NCBI GenBank assembly: GCA_009733775.1
Contig: WOGZ01000264.1
Span: 1 to 46,743, forward strand
Length of the DNA: 46,743 nt
Source of the DNA: Alectoria sarmentosa
Taxonomy: Eukaryota; Ascomycota; Lecanoromycetes; Lecanorales; Parmeliaceae
Direction of reading: 5' to 3'
Shown in pieces: positions 20,461 to 31,917 of the stretch. The notes under the pieces are model-generated. The model saw only the letters and a program-made list of their open reading frames with translations. It did not search any database and was not told where the DNA came from. Made by a program: the position numbers and the translations under genes. Within the stretch, counting starts at the first letter, position 1. Each line of letters starts with the position of its first letter.

Positions 20461-22092
20461 ATGGCCACCACTGTACCCCCGCCAAGCAAGCGTCAACGAA
20501 ATGCAGTAGCCGAGAAGGCAAGAGAGCAACAAGATGTCGACACAATCCCTGACAACCTGGGAAGCATTCGAGTGCAATTCCTGGATCAAGCGTCTGGGAA
20601 GTCAGCTGGTCCGCCAGTCTCCGTTCCCGTCCGAGATGCTACTGTGAAAAATCTTGAGCTCCTATTGAATACTCTACAGAGGAACGTAGGTATTCCCAGG
20701 AATAGAAGTTGTTCTCCCCGTAAGCCAGAGACACGAGCAGATACTGAGTTTTTATAGGATGCGTCTGAACGGATACCCTATCGCTTCACCTACAGCTCTA
20801 ACGCATCTGATCCCTTGAGACTCGATAAGGCTCTTGATGTATCAGATGATCTCTACCATACCCTTCTCAAGCCTGGCCTGAAGACAACTGAAGAATCCAT
20901 CAGTCTCCAATATACCCCTCAAGCAATCTTTCGAGTTCGTGCGGTATCAAGATGCTCTTCTTCGATACCGGGACATGGGGAAGCCATACTAGCAACAGCT
21001 TTCTCGCCTTCGTCATCATCAAGACTGGTCACAGGCAGTGGAGATTCGACGGCTCGGATATTTGATTGCGACACCGGAACACCCATTCACACGCTGAAAG
21101 GCCACACGAGCTGGGTGCTAGTGGTTAGCTGGTCTCCAGATGATACAACGATAGCTACTGGTTCGATGGATAACACAGTCAGATTATGGAACCCAAAGAC
21201 TGGCGAGACACTAGGTGCACCCCTGAAAGGCCACAGTAAATGGATTACCAGTTTAGCATGGGAACCTTATCATCTCCAGACGCCTGGCCGACCACGGCTC
21301 GCCTCATCTTCGAAAGATGCTACAGTGAGGGTATGGGACGTTGTCTCCAGGAGGATCGAACTAGTGCTCAGTGGTCATAAGGGATCTGTATCCTGTGTTC
21401 GCTGGGGTGGAACCGGCAAGATATATACATGCTCACACGATAAAACGATTAAAATCTGGAACGCAGATGAAGGTACTCTCGCACATACGCTCTCTTCCCA
21501 CGCCCATTGGGTCAATCACTTGGCTCTCTCCACAGACTTTGTACTCCGAACCGCCTATCATGACCACACAGGCGATGTCCCACCAACGCAAGAAGGAAAG
21601 ATCGCAAAGGCAAAAGAGCGCTTTGATAAAGCTGCAACTGTAAGCAATGAGATAGTTGAAAGGCTTGTGACGGCCAGTGATGACTTCACAATGTACCTGT
21701 GGGAACCATCGAGAACTACGAAACCTCTTGCTCGCCTTCTCGGGCATCAAAAGCAAGTAAATCATGTTACGTTCTCCACTGATGGTCTTTTGATCGCTAG
21801 CTCTGGCTGGGACAATCACGTCAAGCTATGGAATGCAAGGGATGGCAAGTTCATCGCTACGTTGAGGGGTCATGTTGGGCCAGTTTATATGACCTGTTTT
21901 AGTCCCGACAGCAGACTGCTGGTTAGCGGAAGCAAGGATACCACGCTGAAGGTATGGGAGATCAGGACTGCAAAATTGAAAGAAGATTTGCCTGGGCATC
22001 AGGATGAGGTGTACGCAGTTGATTGGAGTCCTGATGGGGGGAAAGTTGGGAGCGGAGGCAAAGACAAAGCAGTGAGAATATGGAGACATTGA
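20461..22092 (+). CDS. RSA4: Rsa4/Notchless WD40 ribosome assembly protein
   Basis: Exons 20461-20685 and 20758-22092 with a 72-bp intron; 519 aa. Rsa4 (NLE1 in animals) binds pre-60S particles and is the substrate on which the AAA protein Rea1/Midasin pulls, by way of an N-terminal MIDO/UBL-like domain. Seen: the NLE N-terminal domain from about residue 34 (SIRVQFLDQASGKSAGPPVS) across the intron to about residue 110, then a WD40 propeller with repeats such as HTLKGHTSWVLVVSWSPDD, GSMDNTVRLWNPKTG, SCSHDKTIKIWNADEG-like and SGSKDTTLKVWEIRTAKLK, ending KDKAVRIWRH. An Ala/Lys-rich insert (KIAKAKERFDKAATV) between blades is usual in this family. Length matches yeast Rsa4 (515 aa). Confidence 0.95.
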
Positions 22093-22467
22093 ATTGCTAG
22101 CGAATCTAGCATTCAACAAATGAAACCTTAGTGAAGCAATCATTCAACCATGGAAGCTCATCCATGCGAAATCATAGATTTCCATGTTCTTAAACAACGG
22201 ATGCCACGCCATAAGCCAAATTCCGATTATGCAGCTATACCGAGGGGGAACCAGTGCTGGACAGTAGCACAAGTGTCTTCGCTTGTGTGGCTGTTCGGTC
22301 CCGCCATCGCATACAGCCCAAATGGTGCCATCCTCAACATTCATGTCCTTCCCGTGAAGGCCTCGCTATTTCAAGCCTCCCTTCCAGTCCTATGTTACCC
22401 AATCGTACAGATCTAGATAGCTGGACGTGTTATAGCAGCTAAGGTAAGGGAGTAAGTGAGAGAGAAA
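22093..22467. other. Intergenic past RSA4
   Basis: Short overlapping frames on both strands only; may include the degenerate 3' part of the remnant described next. Confidence 0.4.
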
Positions 22468-23000
22468 CTACATGAGCACAGCATTGTCGCTGCCGGATGA
22501 TTTGACGAGTCTGAAGAGCTCGTAATGAATCTCGCCCCTGAAGATCAACAAGCGTTCGACTACTTTCATGGTGTCGCTAAGAATAGCATCCTTCATGGCT
22601 TCATAGCACAGATGAGCTTCCGCGTCGTTCAACGAATTCCCCCAACGCTTAAAGAGACAAAGGAGCGCGCATTTGCTGTTGGTCCACTGTCCACAAAACA
22701 GACGAGCCGGTAGGTACACCTGCTTTGATGTAGTGATCTTATTCGGTCTTGGCATAAATGCGAGGCTTCTAATACATGGACCACTCGTGTCTCTGAATCT
22801 GCAACACTGCATCCTCTACTTTCACAGCAAATTTCTGAGTGAGGCGTTCCTGCCCGAGCATAATGTTTGCTTGTCTCTGGAGCAGATATGGAACAAGATC
22901 AGACTCAAGATTGTTTGGGGTTTTCTGGAAGAGGCAACAGCCAATTCAGTGACAAACTTTTCGGAAAGAATGTAAGAGAATGTAGCAAAACTCATGCATA
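22468..23000 (-). pseudogene. Degenerate remnant A, related to remnant B
   Basis: Minus-strand sequence split over two frames with stops. One frame (about 22,880-22,810) reads LGQERLTQKFAVKVEDAV; another (22,812-22,468) includes LCYEAMKDAI and ends in a stop at 22,468. These match, in the same order, LAQEWFTEDFATRVIAAV and GCYKSMRDAV of remnant B about 1.5 kb further on. I read this as a decayed tandem duplicate. Function unknown. Confidence 0.5.
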
Positions 23001-23764
23001 GAGGGGGACATTAAGCATGCCCTGAGGTGAGGACTCCAAATGAAATTCTAGAGCTCGGGTGTGTTGCCAGAAATAAGTGCCACTTATAACGTGATTTCCC
23101 CAAACCGCTGTCATTTTGTGCGAGTGCAAATTGTTTTCCATAGGAAGAGCCAATTTGTTAAGGCTGTTTTCCACAGAAATGGTGCACAGATGGAAAGAAA
23201 GGAGCGTTTTAGATTAGCACATTTGCGATTTGGACATCTTGGGATTCCCAAAAAATCTCTTACAACTCTTCTAACAACTCGGGTGGCAAACGTCGGAAGC
23301 CACTGTCCGACATCGCCAGAAGTTCCATGACATCGAGGTATCCCAAAAGACCGGCAGATGCAGGGGGAGTCTGGTGAGAGGCTGTGAAGAATTGAGGTGA
23401 GTTGATTGATCCAGAGCAGGAGAAAGCCCAAGTGAAGAAAACCCATGACATACTAGAATTAGTTCATGCCTTTCAATTTCAACAGTGTCCTTATCTCATT
23501 TGTTTCCGCTCTTGCTTGCGCAACGGCTCACCGTTTGGGGTTTCAGTTGAAAATCAGGCTTATTCCCAGGGGCTTTGCGCACAAATAGTAGAAGCTAGCA
23601 TTCGATTGATAAATGTGGGCGTCCTAGCAAAGCAGCAAATCTGAATAACGAAATAGTGTCGTTGAGAAACCCGTTTGAAAATGCTTTGAGTCGAAATCTA
23701 TTTTTCTGTTTTAGTAAGGCTTTGGAGTCTGTGCCTGGATCTGTCCTACCATACTCCACCCCTC

Positions 23765-24640
23765 TCAGTAGGTGCCACGCTTCTCTCGCTCTTCCTTCAC
23801 CATATTCCTCACCAAATTTACCAATTCCGGACCTCCTGAATAGTTGGAAGACATAATCTCACCATTGCGAAGCAAATTGAACAGCTTCAGCGCGATAGAG
23901 CTATGACCAGGGAGCAACAGAGTTTTGAAGACCTTAGGTTCCAGGTCAGGTTCAACCATCACTACAATCCCCAGTGCTTCCCAATTATCTTCAGCGACCG
24001 CGTCCCTCATGCTTTTATAACATCCAAGGTTGTCAACAGGAGTTATTCTTACCCCCCCCCCCCCCGGAGGATTAGCTGACCAAGTAACTCGAATTTGCCT
24101 TGACTCTAAGGCCCACGTAATAGGCGAGCAGGGAGGTATACACCACTGGCACACATAGAAATGGGTCTGCGAGTTAGTCTTAACATATGAGCAGGTGCTT
24201 GGAGATAGCTTTGATCCTCCATTGTCCTCAATCGTGTCACTAGTACGGATGTGCTTCACGGCGGCTATTACCCTCGTAGCAAAGTCTTCAGTAAACCACT
24301 CCTGTGCAAGGATCTTGGTTTATTCATCGCGCAGACAGACATGTTTTCAGCCCAGGTCTTTGCGAGGGTTATCAAGATCAAACAGAAATGTGCAAAAGCG
24401 GAGCCGAGCGGACTAAGCTAAGGGCAATGTAGAAGCGTCGACAGACGTGTGGCAATGCGTGTGTCTCTGATAGAACTTTCATCTCTTCCAATAACTCGAC
24501 TGCTAGCTCACAAAGGGTCTGGACACGACAAGCCCCGACGAGCCAGAAATGGTTCGCTGTTGATTCATAAAATCCGTACCAGTACAGCATGACAATGTCC
24601 AAAGTAGTGGCCAGGAGTTGGAAAATGTGCTCCAAAGTGA
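23765..24640 (-). pseudogene. Remnant B, unknown protein, weakly BTB-protein-like
   Basis: Two minus-strand open pieces: 24,635-24,378 (85 codons, with CELAVELLEEMKVLSETHALP) and 24,259-23,765 (up to 164 codons). The frame between them is broken by stops unless an intron is present; part of it still reads KILAQEWFTEDFATRVIAAV just before 24,259. The order of a helical LA-x-x-LLE block, a LAQ-x-F-x-DFA block and a Cys/Trp-rich patch loosely recalls the C-terminal half of fungal BTB proteins, but the BTB fold itself is not visible. A run of 14 C (24,052-24,065) cuts the second piece and encodes a glycine run, a likely slippage site. Could be a real gene with introns I have not resolved. Confidence 0.4.
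24052..24065. repeat. Mononucleotide run of 14 C
   Basis: Uninterrupted C tract inside remnant B, read as G on the coding (minus) strand. Length is prone to slippage and to sequencing error. Confidence 0.9.
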
Positions 24641-24892
24641 CAGATCAAAGCCAAATGATCAACCATTATGGCGGGGGTGGCGTCGAAGCAAAAGGCAAAT
24701 CACTTGACATTCGACACATCAAGTGTCTCGAGAGTGAATGAAGAGAAGAAATGCCAAGGCTTAATGCTTGGCGTTCACACCATGAAACCACGCTAAATGT
24801 CCTCGACATCAAGTCCTGTCATACAGCTATCAAATCAAAGGCCAAAAGAAGAGAATACACTGAGAAAAGGACTCACAAGCACAAGCCCAGCC

Positions 24893-25627
24893 ATGGACTA
24901 TCTCGGAGAAGACGACTACCCACCTCCTCCGCAACCCCAGTCTCAATTCATCCAAACGGCGGCCCCAATTGCCTCCCTCTCAGCCTACACCACGGACCCC
25001 TACAACGGCATGCCCCCACCTCCAACCGGCGAGTACTCCGACCTGCAGCAACTCATGCACGCCTGTCAAGACCACGCTCGTCGGCACGGCTACGCCTGCG
25101 TGACCGCCAGCAACAATTACAAGCGGGGTATCGCGTACGTGCGCTGCGACCGCGGCGGCGACTACGTCAACCATTGGAAGCTGACGGACGAGACACGGGT
25201 GCGCAAGAATCGGAAGAAGAGACTCGTTGGCTGCAAATGGAAAGCGAGAGCGAAGAGAAACGCGACGGGCGGTTGGGTGTTGACTATGATGGAGGACAAA
25301 CACAACGGACACGATCCATCAGGAGACGCGACGAATCATCCGAGCCTCAGGCAACTGCCAGCTGAGGCTGTGGAGGAGGCGAGAGAGGCGTTCAAGGCGA
25401 AGAGGAGTCCGAAACAGGTGCTGGAGTTGTTGCAGCAGCAGTACAATCCGGCGGTGACGGCGCAGGATGTGTACAATCTGAAAGCGAAGATTAACCGGAT
25501 TGATAACCCGACGACGACTACTTCCACTCTTACATCTAGGACCGAGGCGGATATACCAACTGACCCTTCGCTACAGATGCAAAGTTCGTATCAGCCTCTT
25601 ACCATCTTCGAATATACACCAAATTAA
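24893..25627 (+). CDS. FAR1-type DNA-binding domain protein
   Basis: Single exon, 244 aa from the ATG in gcccagccATGGac; an in-frame ATG at 24,797 would add 32 residues but has a poorer context. Seen: a Pro/Gln-rich N-terminus, then a FAR1-like zinc domain of the WRKY-GCM1 superfamily (about 48-150). It carries the HARRHGYACVTASNNYKRG start, the YVRCDRGG Cys, the GCKWKARAK Cys block and the DKHNGHDPSGDATNHPSLR His pair. A helical block with RSPKQVLELLQQQYNP follows. In plants and fungi this domain comes from MULE transposases; here no DDE transposase domain follows, so it is either a domesticated DNA-binding protein or the N-terminal stub of an element. The clean frame and stop favour a host gene. 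DNA target unknown. Confidence 0.75.
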   Translation: MDYLGEDDYPPPPQPQSQFIQTAAPIASLSAYTTDPYNGMPPPPTGEYSDLQQLMHACQDHARRHGYACVTASNNYKRGIAYVRCDRGGDYVNHWKLTDETRVRKNRKKRLVGCKWKARAKRNATGGWVLTMMEDKHNGHDPSGDATNHPSLRQLPAEAVEEAREAFKAKRSPKQVLELLQQQYNPAVTAQDVYNLKAKINRIDNPTTTTSTLTSRTEADIPTDPSLQMQSSYQPLTIFEYTPN

Positions 25628-26208
25628 CACTTTTACAGGCTCCGACCAAACGCTGTTCCTACCTGATAGCTCGCATCCTGTTCCCAATGCTGGACCCGAT
25701 GCTCACAAGTGCCAATGCACATGCTGCGACCATTGAAGCCTCAATCATACCAGCAGCCTCAATCATACCAGCAGCCTTAATCAACTCAGGATGATTCGAA
25801 TGAAGCTGCCGCTTCCATCGGATCGGGTCACATGCACCACTACGACCGATATTTTTGAGACGACAAGCAGTGCTGGGAGCTTGTTGCACCGTTAACACAA
25901 GCAGCTAATTTGGAGGGCATTAAGGGACTTGACACACATGCGTGAGTGCTTTGTTTAGCTCTTACGATGAAACCATATCTGCCTCAACCAGAGGCATTGG
26001 GAGTGTGAATTAGACAGTTTGCTCATCTAGATACCCAGACATTGAAGTATATGCATGTTTAGAAAGGTTCAAATCATGTTAAAATGGCTCACACCGTGCT
26101 TCAAATATCTCGGTTGTATGTTCTCCGAGCAGGGTATCAAGACTGAACTCTCCACCCTACACGCTTCCATAAGGCATGAATCCAACCTTCCACGTACCAG
26201 ACGCGCCT
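25628..26208. other. Intergenic with an 18-bp direct repeat
   Basis: The 18-bp unit tcaatcataccagcagcc occurs twice in tandem at 25,741-25,776, followed by a partial third copy (ttaatca). No gene is supported. The short minus frame covering the repeat (25,659-25,898) has no recognised domain. Confidence 0.6.
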
Positions 26209-26979
26209 TCACATCCCCACGCCCAAACGCACCAGCATCCCCAAACCCACAACCCACAATTCCAACCCCGAGCACCCATTCCTCCCCCCTCCATTCATCT
26301 TCGCCGCCACATGCGCCAGGTACTCCCCCACCTGTCCCCCACCCACCGCCTCCAACTTCCCGACCTCCCTCCCAACCTCCTGATCAAACTCTCCAACCAC
26401 ATTTCCCGCCGGCCAATACTCACACACGACGAACCACCCCGGGACACCCCCCTGCCCATTACAATCCACCCTCCCGCACCCCACACTCGTCGTACCCTTC
26501 CAGACCAATTGCGAAAAATGCCCCGTCGATTCACTAAAGCCTCCCTTCTTGAAATCATAATGGCTGCCTTCATCGCCCCACGCGTCGACCGCACCCGTCA
26601 CGTTTGCGTAGCCCTCGGCTAGATTTTCGCCCGAGGGGCCGTGAGAGTGGGTGAACTGGCATTTCGACGCCCAAGAGGTAGCGTAGGAGGCGAGGGAGGT
26701 ATTCCAGGAGAGGGCCGTGGCATTGTATTGGGCGCGGTAGGTGTTTGTGCTGTTGAGGATGGAGGATTCAAAGGAGGAGTCTGAGGTGTATTGCGCTGAT
26801 GTGGAGGTGTTGGGGATGGTGGAGGGGAAAGTGGAGGAGGAGGGGGAGGAGGAGGAGGAGGAGGAGGTGGCTGCCGCAGCGGTGTAGGTTGAAGTGGAGG
26901 TTTCGACGATGAGGACGGCTGCTGTGAGGGTGGATAGGAGGGGGATGAAGACGAGGAAGAGGGATGATGGGAGAAGCAT
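26209..26979 (-). CDS. Secreted CAP/PR-1-like protein
   Basis: Single exon, 256 aa from the ATG that begins MLLPSSLFLVF, a clear signal peptide; the frame is open 63 codons further upstream, but that part is not signal-like. CAP (SCP/TAPS) proteins bind sterols or lipids and are often secreted by fungi during host contact. Seen: a Ser/Thr stretch with a polyserine run (encoded by a ggagg repeat at ~26,840-26,870), then the CAP domain. It has LNSTNTYRAQYNATALSWN, the His of CQFTHSHGPSGENLA, CAP1 GHFSQLVWKGTTSVGCG and CAP2 FVVCEYWPAGN. The C-terminus is Gly-rich with a hydrophobic end (LELWVVGLGMLV), which might be a GPI signal. Yeast Pry proteins are the nearest well-known relatives. Confidence 0.88.
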   Translation of the reverse strand: MLLPSSLFLVFIPLLSTLTAAVLIVETSTSTYTAAAATSSSSSSSPSSSTFPSTIPNTSTSAQYTSDSSFESSILNSTNTYRAQYNATALSWNTSLASYATSWASKCQFTHSHGPSGENLAEGYANVTGAVDAWGDEGSHYDFKKGGFSESTGHFSQLVWKGTTSVGCGRVDCNGQGGVPGWFVVCEYWPAGNVVGEFDQEVGREVGKLEAVGGGQVGEYLAHVAAKMNGGGRNGCSGLELWVVGLGMLVRLGVGM

Positions 26980-28987
26980 TGTTAGGGATGTGCAGGTGCA
27001 GGGTTGAAAACAGCGAGTGGCGGATGAAGGAAAAGCGCAGAAACTGAGAATTAATATGGGGGGACGAGTGTCAAACATAATTGATGGCCACTGCCTGGAT
27101 ATATCAGCGAACGAAGACGAGGGGACAGCGGTTAGGAATCTTGATTGTTCTGACGCCCATTTCTCCAATACCTAAACACACCATCTTTGTTTCATACATG
27201 TACAATGGAAGACACTTAATTTGAAATTGCTATTCACATATACAGGGTGTTTGATATTGCGTGTTTCATCGAGATTGATTCGCCGAGAGGCCCCTAACCT
27301 TTTGATTAGTCGGCGCTTGCGCTTGCAATCTGCCGCGCTCCTCAATGCGTCGGTTCTTGGTGATTTAACTTCGATGGGCCATGGCTGGAGAGGAACGCTG
27401 TGACCATCAAATTACCTGAGATCGCTCTGTTACGAGCGCTGAAATGCGGCACATAGGCCTGCTGCTTGACTTTGGTCTACTCTACCGAGACTAAACGACA
27501 ACCCATAGAGTTTCTCTAAACAACCTTTACCTCGCACACATTCTCATGAAAACCAATGAAAATTTCCAAATCTTCATGCGGGCCTTCACCTGATCTATCG
27601 AGCTTGAGTAGCCGCATATGTCTTCACGGACGACTCCAAATTACGTGACAGTACTTGCTACCCTCTGTACCCCGTCGATTAAGTCTTGGCCCCAGGCTTT
27701 GTTGTTCTTTTGTTGAACCGTTTTCCCAGAGATATGAGAGATATGACCTCGCGCTCGAGTTCAGCATTTCTTGCCAGCATGAGGAAGGCTGCATTCTCTT
27801 TTGGCGCGTTCACCTCGGGTGCTTGGCAGCTGATAAAAGGGTGGCATCAGGCGGACTTGATGAACGGGATTCTCGACAATTGTAGGCATTCATGAGCGTC
27901 CCAACGAACAGAACGAAAGTTGCGAAATAGACTGTTGCCAGGGAACGTCAGTAGCGAGAAAACATTGGAACGGTCATTCATCGAGAAACATTCAAACCGC
28001 CGCGCTCTCTTACTCTGATGATGATGCATGATGGTGTCTGTTTCTCTTGGCGTTGGGGAATTCAGGTTTGCTGTCCGACACGAGCACTGGTCGCGATCCC
28101 GGCGACGGTCTCTCGAGTCTCGATGGTGTTGCACGCATCTTGCTGCCAAGTGCCAATATTGGGGCTTTAGCATAGATTGGTGACCTGCTGCCTTGTTGAT
28201 GGCAGACCCTGCTAGCTGTCGATGTTCCTCTTTAGGCATTGAAAATTACTGCGGTAGTGACAGTTGTGACACGGAATTGCCTCGGGTGAGAATCATGTCG
28301 ATGGCGTCATAATGTGCCAAATTTTGCTGTCAGGTCTAATGCTCATAGCCTCACTCACACGCGTCTGGTACAGGATCCCTATGGCACAGCCTCTACGCTC
28401 GTACCTCGCTTCGAGGGCCATCCAATGCTATAGCGTCACCAACGCAGGAGAAGACAGCGAAGGTCAGGGCCCTTCAAGGACAGCTGGCACTGAGGGTGTT
28501 TTTGCCCCCTCTACTATACTCTATAGAGTGAAAATACTACCGTGTTCTTTAGAGTGGCCGGGTTCAAGCGTTTATTTCCATCATCGTCTGGCAGTCTTGG
28601 GTACTGGCATCTTTCGATTTTGGCGAACCCGTAGAATAGGAAAGGCAAGGAAGTTTGACATTCAATGTGCAGAAAGAGTCCGAACAGAGCGCGTTAATTA
28701 TACTTCGTGCTCATGTTGTCAACATTTAAGGGCTTTCTAGGTGGTGTACAATCTGAAAAAATCGAGATCGGTAATTCAATCTATCCGCCTCTCGTCTAAT
28801 CCTTTCCAATGGGTCTATAAAATACAAAGTTCCTGCTCATTACCCACCTCGACCCTCGTCCCAATATGAATACTCCCATGGCAATCTAACCATATCGCTC
28901 TCTCGTAAGTGCCCTCTTTTAATTCCCCAGTCGTTCCCACGTCCCATTTTGCTCATGTAACAGCCGTATCCATTCCATCCATTCCCT
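26980..28987. other. Intergenic, 2 kb, no supported gene
   Basis: Includes the CAP gene promoter and the 3' flank of velB. Open frames at 27,655-27,895 (plus), 27,847-28,239 (minus) and 28,312-28,740 (plus) overlap or lack domains, and none shows a splice pattern I could extend. Confidence 0.45.
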
Positions 28988-30503
28988 TTACTCATCATCC
29001 TCCCCATCCCCAGGCCTCCTCTCATTACCTCTGACCCCGTCCTTCCGTATCGGAATCTTGATCCCCTGCGTAGCGAAGCACTTGCTCAGATTTGTGCTTT
29101 CAATAACCCCCGGAAATTTTTTCGCAGAATAGACATCGAATTTATCGCTGAAGCACGACGCAAGGACGGGAGCGGAGGCGGTATTGAGGGTTTGAGCGGC
29201 GGTGGGAGAGCCGACGTTTACAAAATTCATCTTCAGTCTGTTAGGGAAAGTAAGCCTTGGCGCATTTGTGAGGATACTTGGAGGTCAGGAATAGGTGAAA
29301 TACCGGAAAGAACCCTCGGTGCGCACACTAAGATCTTGCAGGATGAACCAGACCCCCATTTCATTGTTTGGATTCGTGAGTTTGAAAGCGCTGACGCAGA
29401 GGCTGCCAATGAGATTGCGAGTGAACATGCCACTCGCCTGAGAACGAGGATCGCATGAAGGAGCGCTGAGCTGTGATGGCGACAACAAGGGGCCTTGATT
29501 TTGCTGGAGCTGCGACTGGTAGCCCGTCGGTGTTACAGGGGTGGCCGTAGGCGTGTTATAGTAACCTTGCTGCTGCTGCCCAGATGGCGGCGGTGGCGGC
29601 GGCGGCGGCGGTTGCGATGTTTGACTGTGCTGGGGATACTGGTGTTGGTGATATTGAGACAATGTCTGCTGATAACCAGAGGCCGGTGGAGGTGGGGGAG
29701 GCTGGCTGTATGTTGGCGGGATCGAAATTTGCTGGAGTGAGTTGGAAGCATAGGCGGGTGTGTCGTCAACTGGTGGGGGATAGGAAGAGGATGTCGCAGC
29801 TGATATCGAAGGAGATGTGGCGGAGTGTCGGACGAGATTGACTTCTTTTTGGGCGTCAGCCGACCAAAGATCGACGGTGAGGACGAAGTATGAGGTATCG
29901 ATATCACTATAATAGATGAAATGTTAGCTTAGTCCTGCAAGGATTGTCGAGCATATTCTAAAAGTTTCAAGGGTTTTGATAAAAGGGCACTGACTTGATG
30001 TCGAGTTCCTTGTTGGTATTAGCATCCTTGACGACAAGTCTGATACAAGGCGGTGGTGTAATAGGTCGTCTGTCCTGCACAACGCCGAGTCTCAGCTATG
30101 GCTGTCTTGAGGCATTTGAGGTCTTCGGTCCCAACATTTGAGACCTTGCTGCTCCAATTGCCCCGACTGACCTTGTCTCCGAATCCACACATGCGAGCCC
30201 GGACAGGTTGTTGAACGATATCCAAGCTTTAGTGTGGTCAGAAGCCTTTCCTCTGGTGCGTGTCCTTGTTACTTACCTGTATATCCGGCCATTGACCATT
30301 GTACTTGTAGGTGACGGTTCTGACATGTTTTGGGGGGGCAGGCTGAGGCTAGGGCGTACTGCAGTGGAAGTAGACGAGGGAGTGGGGTATGAGAGGCCGT
30401 TGCTCTCTTTACTGACGAGAGCTGCGACGTCCATGGATGGTGGCACGTTCAATGGTGGCGGGGGTAATGGGTTGCGTCGCTCATGTGCAACCGACATGGC
30501 CAT
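28988..30503 (-). CDS. velB: Velvet-complex regulator VelB
   Basis: Exons (minus) 30503-30277, 30226-30172, 30074-29995, 29906-29304, 29237-28988; 404 aa. VelB is a fungal velvet-fold DNA-binding regulator that pairs with VeA and VosA to control sexual development, conidiation and secondary metabolism. Seen: a Pro/Ser-rich N-terminus, then velvet domain part 1 (GRIYSLDIVQQPVRARMCG, FGDKDRRPITPPPCIRLVVK, SYFVLTVDLWSAD, VNLVRHSATSPSIS). A Pro/Gln/Tyr-rich insert (~158-280) comes next, then part 2 (GMFTRNLIGSL, VWFILQDLSVRTEGSFR, VYSAKKFPGVIEST, QGIKIPIRKDG). The tail is acidic (GDGEDDE). The split velvet domain with an insert is the VelB signature and separates it from VosA and VeA. Introns of 50, 97, 88 and 66 bp restore it exactly. 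Confidence 0.95.
29570..29615. repeat. Trinucleotide-rich stretch in velB
   Basis: Run of ggcggcggtggcggc-type triplets, with nearby ctgctgctgc, encoding polyproline and polyglutamine in the velB insert. Such runs vary in length between strains. Confidence 0.7.
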
Positions 30504-31917
30504 ACGAAAAGAGATCAGTTGCCCTACTTCACTTGCACTTGCTTTCCTGGCTAAGGCTAAGGATATAGTGGGGAAGCGCCCTCTAAATTCACAGGTGTCG
30601 GCATGAAGCGAGGCGATAGTGTGGGACTTGTATCAATGGAGAGTGGTCTTGTGCGGATTGCGGGAGAGAAATGATAAAGTATGGAGATGGAAAGAATGTG
30701 GCAAAGAGCATGCCAAGTGTCGAGAGAGAAGGTAGTCATTCAATTCAATTCAGAATTGAGGAAAGATTTATTATTATTATTATCTTAAGTATTCAAATTG
30801 TGATTCAGAAATCCAAACATGAAAGAGACCTTTGACGTTGCGAAAGGCAGCATTTTCACGTTCAAATTGCCAATTTCCATTTCCCAACTCCTCGGGGCAC
30901 CAGGGAGCCAGGGATTGGGGGATCGCCCATCTGGAGTCTGAACCGTAACTGTGGGCTCACGCCAGGCCTAGACTGTCCTAGACGCCCCTAGAACTCCGGC
31001 CCGCTTCCACACGAGCCAGATTTGCATGGTGGGGTCGAGGCAGCAAAGGGAGGTGACGAGTAGGGGAGGAGCCTGCTGCCGCAGCATCTCTTCATGATCC
31101 AATACAATGGTGCAACCAACAACCTTGCATCCCAAGCACCTTGACGAATCTCACCCAACCCTCACCGGCTGCAGCTTGGTGCACACTGCCAACCTATCAA
31201 TCTCTTTGCTGCATCCCCAAAATCCAGATCTTCTTCAGAACCTTTTGCGGCTCACTCGCTCAAGCTCTAATCTCTGCCCAATTGACCCCAGTCTTTCCCC
31301 CGTCATGTAGTACGGTACAGGTACAGTTCTCTACCCATGTACGAATCCCTACTCATGGAAGATGCATTTCTCCGCTTCAACGTCATCAAAGTCTAAAGTA
31401 GGTAGAAAACATTTTGGAGAATTCATTGCTAATTCTTCCCGGGCCGAAGCCGTGGAATACTTCTGTTCCTCCACGCCCAATCAGAGTACTCCGTGGACCT
31501 CGTTTGGAGATCGGGTATCTATACTACAAGTGTATCGCGCCTGTTTACCATTCCCGTCGAAGAAAAAAACCATAAAAGTAGACTAGGCTGCAATGTGCAA
31601 GCGTCCGTCGCTCGTAAATGCGTACATGTCATGCAGACTCCAAACCCCTGGGTTAGAATGAAAACGTGGCTCCCTCGCTCGTAGATGCGCCTCTCATCTT
31701 AGAGTACATGATCGAAGAATGATCATAATGATACCAGTAAACGGATGGACAAAGGAAAGCGTGACATGCGTCTTGATTATTGCCTGCGAGTATTGTTTTC
31801 CTCTTTGGCAGACGCTACAATTTTGGGGTACACTGCGATGGTAGACGTGTCTCTGCCGGAGACGTGGGAGATGAAGAGGCGTTGGCGGCGATTGATAGTG
31901 TGGAGAAGGGAGAGGTT
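30504..31917. other. velB upstream region, no supported gene
   Basis: 1.4 kb between the velB start and the 3' end of the Rho GEF. Contains a ttattatta microsatellite at about 30,768-30,785. Plus-strand frames at 31,107-31,684 are short, overlap and show no domain. Likely holds the velB promoter and 5' leader. Confidence 0.5.

Noticed and set aside
26055..26622. Proline- and histidine-rich plus-strand open frames of 148-160 codons
   Set aside because: They lie antisense to the C-terminal half of the CAP domain gene, which has clear family motifs; their composition follows from the Gly-rich opposite strand.
28312..28740. 142-codon plus-strand open frame
   Set aside because: No recognisable domain or signal, no splice extension; likely chance.
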